Shown: one piece after another, positions 59,450 to 64,000 of the stretch
Layout: each line of letters opens with the position of its first letter
Position numbering within the stretch: position 1 is the stretch's first letter
Assembly: GCF_024529975.1 (NCBI RefSeq)
Contig: NZ_AP024897.1
Coordinates: 3,472,001-3,536,000 of the forward strand
Direction of reading: 5' to 3'
From: Vibrio quintilis
GTDB lineage: Bacteria > Pseudomonadota > Gammaproteobacteria > Enterobacterales > Vibrionaceae
Length of the DNA stretch: 64,000 nt
The notes under the pieces: generated by a model
What the model was told of the DNA's origin: nothing
Database searches by the model: none
The model's input: only the letters and a program-made list of their open reading frames with translations
Made by a program: the position numbers and the translations under genes

Positions 59450-61541
59450 CCGCATCCTGACATCCCAGCACCTGCGGCGGACCTGTTTGGTCTTCGCATT
59501 CATCGCCGCCGGATTATTGCTGCTCAAATTTCAGTGGCAAACCCAAATCGATACAAAAATCAGACATGATTTAGTCTATCAAAGCATTCAGGCCGGCACG
59601 CAAATCAATCAACGCCTGGAAACACTGACCAGCCTTGCCCGCATGCTCAGGTTGCAGATTATCCGGGAAAATCTCAGCGATCAGCAGATCCGGCAAAAAA
59701 TCCGGGATGCCGTAAAAAATACAGAAGGGGTTTTCCGCGGCGGGATTGCATTTAAACGCAACCGCTGGTCCGGGAAAACCGCCCTTTATTCACCTTATTA
59801 TCAGAAAAATTACCACAACAGCGCATCCCAGCAGATTACTGACAGCTATAACTACACCAAACCTGACTCAGCAGAAGGTGAAAGAACAGTTTGGTTCAAT
59901 CAGCCTCTTGAGCTGGGCAATATGTGGACTGAGCCCTATTTCGACAAACAGGCCGGCACCTGGCTGATCACCTATTCGATGCCTTTCAGGTCTGGGTATG
60001 ATGGTCAGCGAAATAATGGCAATGATGGGGTGGTTTTTCTCAGTCTCTCTCTGGATGAACTGACCAACAAAATGTTTCAGCTCCATCTGGGGAATCAGGG
60101 ATTCGGCGTGCTGATCTCAGGGACTGGCAAGCTCATTACTTCACCGGATCAGTCGATTATCGGCCATAGTATTTTCCAGTTGTCACCGAAAGGCTATCCG
60201 TTGCTCAATGCGATTTCTCCGCTGCTGCAACGGGGGGAACTCTCTACATTCATTCATCCGTTAACCGGACACGAACAGTGGATGGTTCTCAGGCGGGTCG
60301 ATGCGCTGAATGCATGGCTGGCACTTATCATTGATGCCAACGAGCTGCGGCTGAACCGGAGTGTGTCAAAATGGTACTGGGACATGGTCCCTTTTTTTTC
60401 GATTGCAGCACTGGTCACGCTGCTGGCCTCCTATCATTTTCCGACACAAAGTCACCAGGCAACCAACCGGGTCTATACCGCTTTATCCGTTTGTCTGTTT
60501 TCATGCCTGCTCTTACTCTGGTATCAGGCTCTGACCCCAAAAGCTCTCGCGCAGGGACAAATTCTGCTGGTGGATAAGCAAAGTGCCCGGATGGCATTAA
60601 AAAAAATCAGCGCAGTCTCTGCTCAGAAAATTACCATGCAGCATGTCCAGCCGATCCGGATAGAGATTCAGTCCATTGATCTGCTCAAAGCCGATCAAAT
60701 CAGCCTGATCGGAGAAGTCATCTCCTGGTCGGGAGAAAGCAAATATCCCCCCTTACAAATCGATTATGTTGAGAGTATCAACTGGTCATTAAAGCGTTCT
60801 TACCCAAAAACGCAGGTCTGGGAATTTGTTGCCACCATCAAGCAGCCTTTTGATTATGGATCGTTTCCGCTTGATAACGAGATCATCCGGCTGACCTTAC
60901 TGCCACCACCTTATGACAAAGAAACCATCCTCATTCCGCAGTTTTCCAGTTACAATTCGATGCGGCCAGAATCCAGACCCGGCGTGGCAATCCAAAAAGA
61001 TGAGTTTTCCGGCTGGAAACTGTTACGCACTTTTTTTAACTACCAGAGAGCGGCATTCACCGGATACGGTGAACAGGCGCATCTGCTGGATAACCTGCCT
61101 GCGATTAATCTTGACCTGAATATTGTGATTCAGCGGAATATCACCGGGCCAATCATCAGCCATATCATGCCCTTGCTGGTGGTCAGTTTTCTGACCTACT
61201 GCATGCTCAGGCTCTGGACAAAAGATGAAAAAAAACAAGCCTTATGGGGGTTCAGTACCGCGACTGTGCTTCAATACTGCGCATCACTCTTCTTCATCCT
61301 GATCATCGCTCATGTTGCATTACGGGATGCGCTCAATGCACACGGCATCATTTTTATCGAGTACTTCTATTTTCTGGCTTATCTGCAAATCATGTTTACA
61401 GCGATTGGTGCACTGGTTTACACCTCCGGCATTCATGTCCGGGTGTTTGAATACGAGCAGGGAGCAAGGATTAAGCAGTGGTACTGGCCTTTTATTCTGA
61501 TGTTGTCTCTGCTCATTACCACGATTTTTATCGAAAAATAG
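59442..61541 (+). CDS. Cache-domain sensor fused to a pentameric ligand-gated ion-channel-like module
   Basis: 699 residues. TM about 13-31, then a large periplasmic domain with dCache features (about 35-305: LTSLARMLRLQI, VWFNQPLELGNMWTEPYFD, WLITYSMPF), then two helices near 309-330 and 343-362. A beta-rich domain follows (about 365-568) with the pro-loop signature FPLD (475-478), at 95 residues from the next helix. Four helices close the protein: GPIISHIMPLLVV with Pro577 (M1), ALWGFSTATVLQYCASLFFI (M2), a third about 636-660 and WPFILMLSLLITTIFIEK (M4). This pattern (pro-loop, M1 proline, four helices) is that of bacterial Cys-loop-type channels. Last gene of the operon. Confidence 0.75.
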   Translation: MTNRILTSQHLRRTCLVFAFIAAGLLLLKFQWQTQIDTKIRHDLVYQSIQAGTQINQRLETLTSLARMLRLQIIRENLSDQQIRQKIRDAVKNTEGVFRGGIAFKRNRWSGKTALYSPYYQKNYHNSASQQITDSYNYTKPDSAEGERTVWFNQPLELGNMWTEPYFDKQAGTWLITYSMPFRSGYDGQRNNGNDGVVFLSLSLDELTNKMFQLHLGNQGFGVLISGTGKLITSPDQSIIGHSIFQLSPKGYPLLNAISPLLQRGELSTFIHPLTGHEQWMVLRRVDALNAWLALIIDANELRLNRSVSKWYWDMVPFFSIAALVTLLASYHFPTQSHQATNRVYTALSVCLFSCLLLLWYQALTPKALAQGQILLVDKQSARMALKKISAVSAQKITMQHVQPIRIEIQSIDLLKADQISLIGEVISWSGESKYPPLQIDYVESINWSLKRSYPKTQVWEFVATIKQPFDYGSFPLDNEIIRLTLLPPPYDKETILIPQFSSYNSMRPESRPGVAIQKDEFSGWKLLRTFFNYQRAAFTGYGEQAHLLDNLPAINLDLNIVIQRNITGPIISHIMPLLVVSFLTYCMLRLWTKDEKKQALWGFSTATVLQYCASLFFILIIAHVALRDALNAHGIIFIEYFYFLAYLQIMFTAIGALVYTSGIHVRVFEYEQGARIKQWYWPFILMLSLLITTIFIEK

Positions 61542-61595
61542 CACCGGATATTGGTATTTTTGTCGCAGCCATAAAAACCGCGATGATACAAAGTG

Positions 61596-62036
61596 TCATC
61601 CGGTTTTCAGCATCATATTGTATTCTTCGTTAGTTTCACTGATACACTCAAACCCCAGACTGACATAAAGCTTTTGTGCCGGGTTGGTTTTAATCACACT
61701 CAACCCAACATCTGCACCGCTGAGACGTGCTTGATCAATGAGAGACTGAATTAACTGCCGGCCAATCGTTTGATTCTGATATTGCGGGTGGACCTGAATC
61801 TGAAAAATATACCATTGGTTCAGTTCATGTATAAAAGCGGCTTTAAACAACCCTGCGGCAGTGCCGTCACATTCGATAATCCGGGCATGGTCAAATTCAT
61901 ATTCAATACGCTTTATATAATCTTCCCGTGTGGTCGGCATACCAACATCTTCGAGATAAGGTCGCATGGTGGCATCCCTTAACAGGATTAAAAAATCGAT
62001 ATCTGATGTCTGTGCTTTTCTGAGTGTGATGTCCAT
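61596..62036 (-). CDS. GNAT-family N-acetyltransferase
   Basis: 146 residues from the ATG at 62036, with AGGAG in front; the frame is open to 62087 but lacks a start signal there. The fold features are seen in MDITLRKAQTSDIDFLILLR, IFQIQVHPQYQNQTIGRQLI (acetyl-CoA loop of the Q/R-x-x-G-x-G/A type, here NQTIGRQL), and NPAQKLYVSLGFECIS near the C-terminus. Substrate unknown. It is convergent with the channel-like gene and downstream of the protease-like gene. Confidence 0.85.
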   Translation of the reverse strand: MDITLRKAQTSDIDFLILLRDATMRPYLEDVGMPTTREDYIKRIEYEFDHARIIECDGTAAGLFKAAFIHELNQWYIFQIQVHPQYQNQTIGRQLIQSLIDQARLSGADVGLSVIKTNPAQKLYVSLGFECISETNEEYNMMLKTG

Positions 62037-62078
62037 ACCAGCTCCTGCAAATCCCTTAAGTGTAGACAACTGATTTTT

Positions 62079-62102
62079 ACCCGGCAAAAACCTTTGCCGG
62101 GT
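62079..62102. other. Strong hairpin between protease-like gene and GNAT gene
   Basis: ACCCGGCAAA and TTTGCCGGGT form a perfect 10-bp stem with a four-base loop, 18 bases beyond the protease-like stop. The downstream side on the minus strand is AAAAATC, not a T-run, so it is not a canonical terminator. Confidence 0.55.
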
Positions 62103-62119
62103 CTTCAGGATAACAGGGT

Positions 62120-63754
62120 TTAGTCAAGCCCGTTTTCTAAATCTTCCGGAGTGCCGGGAAATTCAGATGGACTCATCCCCGGATCATACGTATCGTCTGA
62201 TTGATAACTACCGGAAAAGTGGATAATAGCGGGCAAGACAGAATCCCCTGACTGACTCATCCGGATATACAGGCTCAGATTCACCTCAGTATCATAATCT
62301 TCAGGATTCATGCCGGCTTTTTCTCTGTCGACACGAACAATTACAGAACAGGTATCATTTTCTGCCAGAACATCAGGACAACGGTTATCATAGATAGTAA
62401 CACCATCGGCCAATTCAAAATCACTGATACTGAATGCTTCTCCGGTATGATTAGGAACCTGCACTTTTACCAGAGTTATCTTATTTGCGGAAACAGAAGT
62501 TTTCTTCAGTAAATACATTCCCGGTTCAAACGTATCCTCTTTATCATAGTTGTTGTTGAAATGAATCGTCACCGGCAATTCAGAAGCCTCCGGATGACTC
62601 GTCTGCATCTTCAGTTTCAGTTCTGTATCGTAATCTTCCGGATTCAGACCCGCTTTTTCTCTGTCTACCCGGGCAACAACGGAACATGATTTGAACTGCG
62701 CCACTTCATCTGCACATTGGTTATCAAAGATAGTGACACCTTCGGGTAACTCAAAACCTGTGATAGCAAATGCTTTATCACTGTAGTTTTTCACGGGTAT
62801 AGTCACCAGCGCTTTCTTATTCACTGTGACAGAAACATTCTGCTGAACATAACTCACGCCACTGGTTCTGGCTTTTATCCAGTCACTGTACTTCGCAATG
62901 CTGGTATAAACACCATAAGGGTCAGCCTGAGAACACTCATTCCCCCAACTGGCAATACCAACCTGTTTGAAAGTTCCGTCATGATTGATCATCAGCGGAC
63001 TGCCGGAATCTCCGGTACATGCGCCCTTAACATCAGCGATATCACCGGCACAAACAGCGTCATCACCTACATAAATGTAATTTCCACCCAGATTCTGACA
63101 TGTACTGCGATCAACGTAAGGTAACTCAGACTGATTTAATGACTTACTGTATGTAAATCCCTGATCAGAGGCATTTTTCCACCCCATCACTGTCATCACA
63201 TCACCAGAAATCAGAGCATCAGCCAGTGTTTCCGGGGCCAGTTTCACCGGCGTTCCTGAGGCTTCATATTCCAGTTCGATGATTGCAATATCATGAAGTG
63301 ATGGTTTGGCAAAACTATCCGATAAAGGCGTAACTGCCTGATAGTTATCCGGAAGGTAAACATGGCGAATGGCCACTTTCTGGCCTTCAGATCCCACATG
63401 ATTCAAATCATTAATTCCGACAATCGCATAATCTTCTAAACCGTCACTTAATGTGGCACCACACCGGCCTGAAGTCATTAAATAGCGGCCACCAAGAAAA
63501 GTCGCACTACACGCCCGGCTTGCATCAGTATCATCATACCGTCTGTATTTGTGGTAAACCGCCGCCATAAATGGCCACTTCAGTTCGTTTTGCGCTGTAT
63601 CTGTTGTTTGCACACCTGCATCAGACACCTGCGAGACAGTATAAGGAGCCAGAGGAGTTGTATTTATCAAGGAAGTTAAATCCGTTTGAGCAACAGATAT
63701 AAGACTGACCGGTAATGTTAAACCAGCCAATGCAGCCGAAATACACTTTTTCAT
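62120..63754 (-). CDS. Secreted trypsin-like protein lacking the catalytic histidine
   Basis: 544 residues with a signal peptide (about 1-22) and an S1-type domain to about residue 295. The serine (Ser250 in CTGDSGSPL) and aspartate (Asp155 in LHDIAIIEL) are present, but the usual TAAHC box is MTSGRC: the histidine position is Arg97 (codon CGG). Two about 110-residue repeats follow (each with RVDREKAG and NPEDYDTE, near 305-415 and 416-530), plus a Pro/Asp-rich tail. No GlyGly-CTERM sorting tail is seen. Its relatives in vibrios are Ves-like type II-secreted proteases. It is probably catalytically inactive, or works differently; binding functions are possible. Confidence 0.85.
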   Translation of the reverse strand: MKKCISAALAGLTLPVSLISVAQTDLTSLINTTPLAPYTVSQVSDAGVQTTDTAQNELKWPFMAAVYHKYRRYDDTDASRACSATFLGGRYLMTSGRCGATLSDGLEDYAIVGINDLNHVGSEGQKVAIRHVYLPDNYQAVTPLSDSFAKPSLHDIAIIELEYEASGTPVKLAPETLADALISGDVMTVMGWKNASDQGFTYSKSLNQSELPYVDRSTCQNLGGNYIYVGDDAVCAGDIADVKGACTGDSGSPLMINHDGTFKQVGIASWGNECSQADPYGVYTSIAKYSDWIKARTSGVSYVQQNVSVTVNKKALVTIPVKNYSDKAFAITGFELPEGVTIFDNQCADEVAQFKSCSVVARVDREKAGLNPEDYDTELKLKMQTSHPEASELPVTIHFNNNYDKEDTFEPGMYLLKKTSVSANKITLVKVQVPNHTGEAFSISDFELADGVTIYDNRCPDVLAENDTCSVIVRVDREKAGMNPEDYDTEVNLSLYIRMSQSGDSVLPAIIHFSGSYQSDDTYDPGMSPSEFPGTPEDLENGLD

Positions 63755-64000
63755 ATTTATTCACCAATAAATTAAAATATTAATCATTTAAAAACCGAAG
63801 TAAATTATAAAAATACAACGATCAAACCCTTGGGATATCTCTAAAGAGTGAAAAATAAAATACAGTGTTTTAATTTGATAATCAACCAGTTTTATTACAC
63901 CGATTGATATGAAACCGCAAATAATTATAACCTAATGATTTTTATTATAAAATTTATGTAAACTTGGTTTAACCAAATGCGATACCAAATAAAATCACTT
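63755..64000. other. AT-rich region upstream of the protease-like gene
   Basis: About 245 very AT-rich bases to the window edge. It must contain the promoter of the protease-like gene; nothing more was recognised. Confidence 0.3.

Overview
The window is a stretch of chromosome from a gamma-proteobacterium of the family Vibrionaceae, most likely a Vibrio. The main evidence is a LuxR/HapR/SmcR-type quorum-sensing master regulator between hpt and the pyruvate dehydrogenase genes. Its 5' leader carries what looks like a pairing site for Qrr small RNAs. Enterobacterial-style gene orders (dcw cluster; rsmI/lpoA/yraN/diaA/dolP; xerD-dsbC-recJ; fldB) and many methyl-accepting chemotaxis proteins agree with this. 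The species cannot be fixed; an acetoin pathway and a sucrose-type GH32 enzyme are the only metabolic hints.

Layout. 1-11240 (minus strand): the dcw cell-wall/division cluster rsmH-ftsL-ftsI-murE-murF-mraY-murD-ftsW-murG-murC, truncated in murC at the left edge, with a good sigma-70 promoter before rsmH. 11381-11849: RNase P RNA with its own promoter and terminator. 11879-16173: rsmI, and divergently lpoA-yraN-diaA-dolP. 16268-24886: hpt, the luxR/hapR homologue, and pdhR-aceE-aceF-lpdA with a perfect PdhR operator before pdhR. 25327-29501: xerD-dsbC-recJ, and divergently fldB.

From about 29.6 kb the content is accessory. It holds a polytopic transporter-like protein, an orphan GH32 sucrose hydrolase, a small membrane-anchored protein, a GAF-GGDEF diguanylate cyclase, one chemoreceptor whose helical sensor is internally duplicated, and three tandem paralogous 635-residue dCache chemoreceptors. 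A VOC-family gene behind a LexA-type box and a large secreted BspA-LRR/beta-helix protein follow. 48.0-52.5 kb is an acetoin/butanediol module (alsD-alsS-budC with divergent alsR). Then come a solitary ClpP paralogue and a bifunctional ornithine-lipid synthase-like acyltransferase.

The most unusual part is 55558-61541, five tightly packed genes: a DUF3380-type muramidase, a SAM methyltransferase with a TTG start, a solute-binding-protein/permease fusion, a second permease, and a 699-residue protein that looks like a Cache sensor fused to a pentameric ligand-gated ion channel. No ATPase gene accompanies the permeases, and the ATPase-docking (EAA) loop looks eroded. I read this as a candidate amino-acid-sensing envelope/channel system; that function is inference. 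The window ends with a GNAT acetyltransferase and a secreted trypsin-like protein whose catalytic His is replaced by Arg.

Small-scale structure includes 7-, 8-, 14- and 18-bp tandem repeats next to genes, copies of a dispersed palindromic element, and a terminator directly before recJ. No tRNA, rRNA, CRISPR array or insertion sequence was seen.
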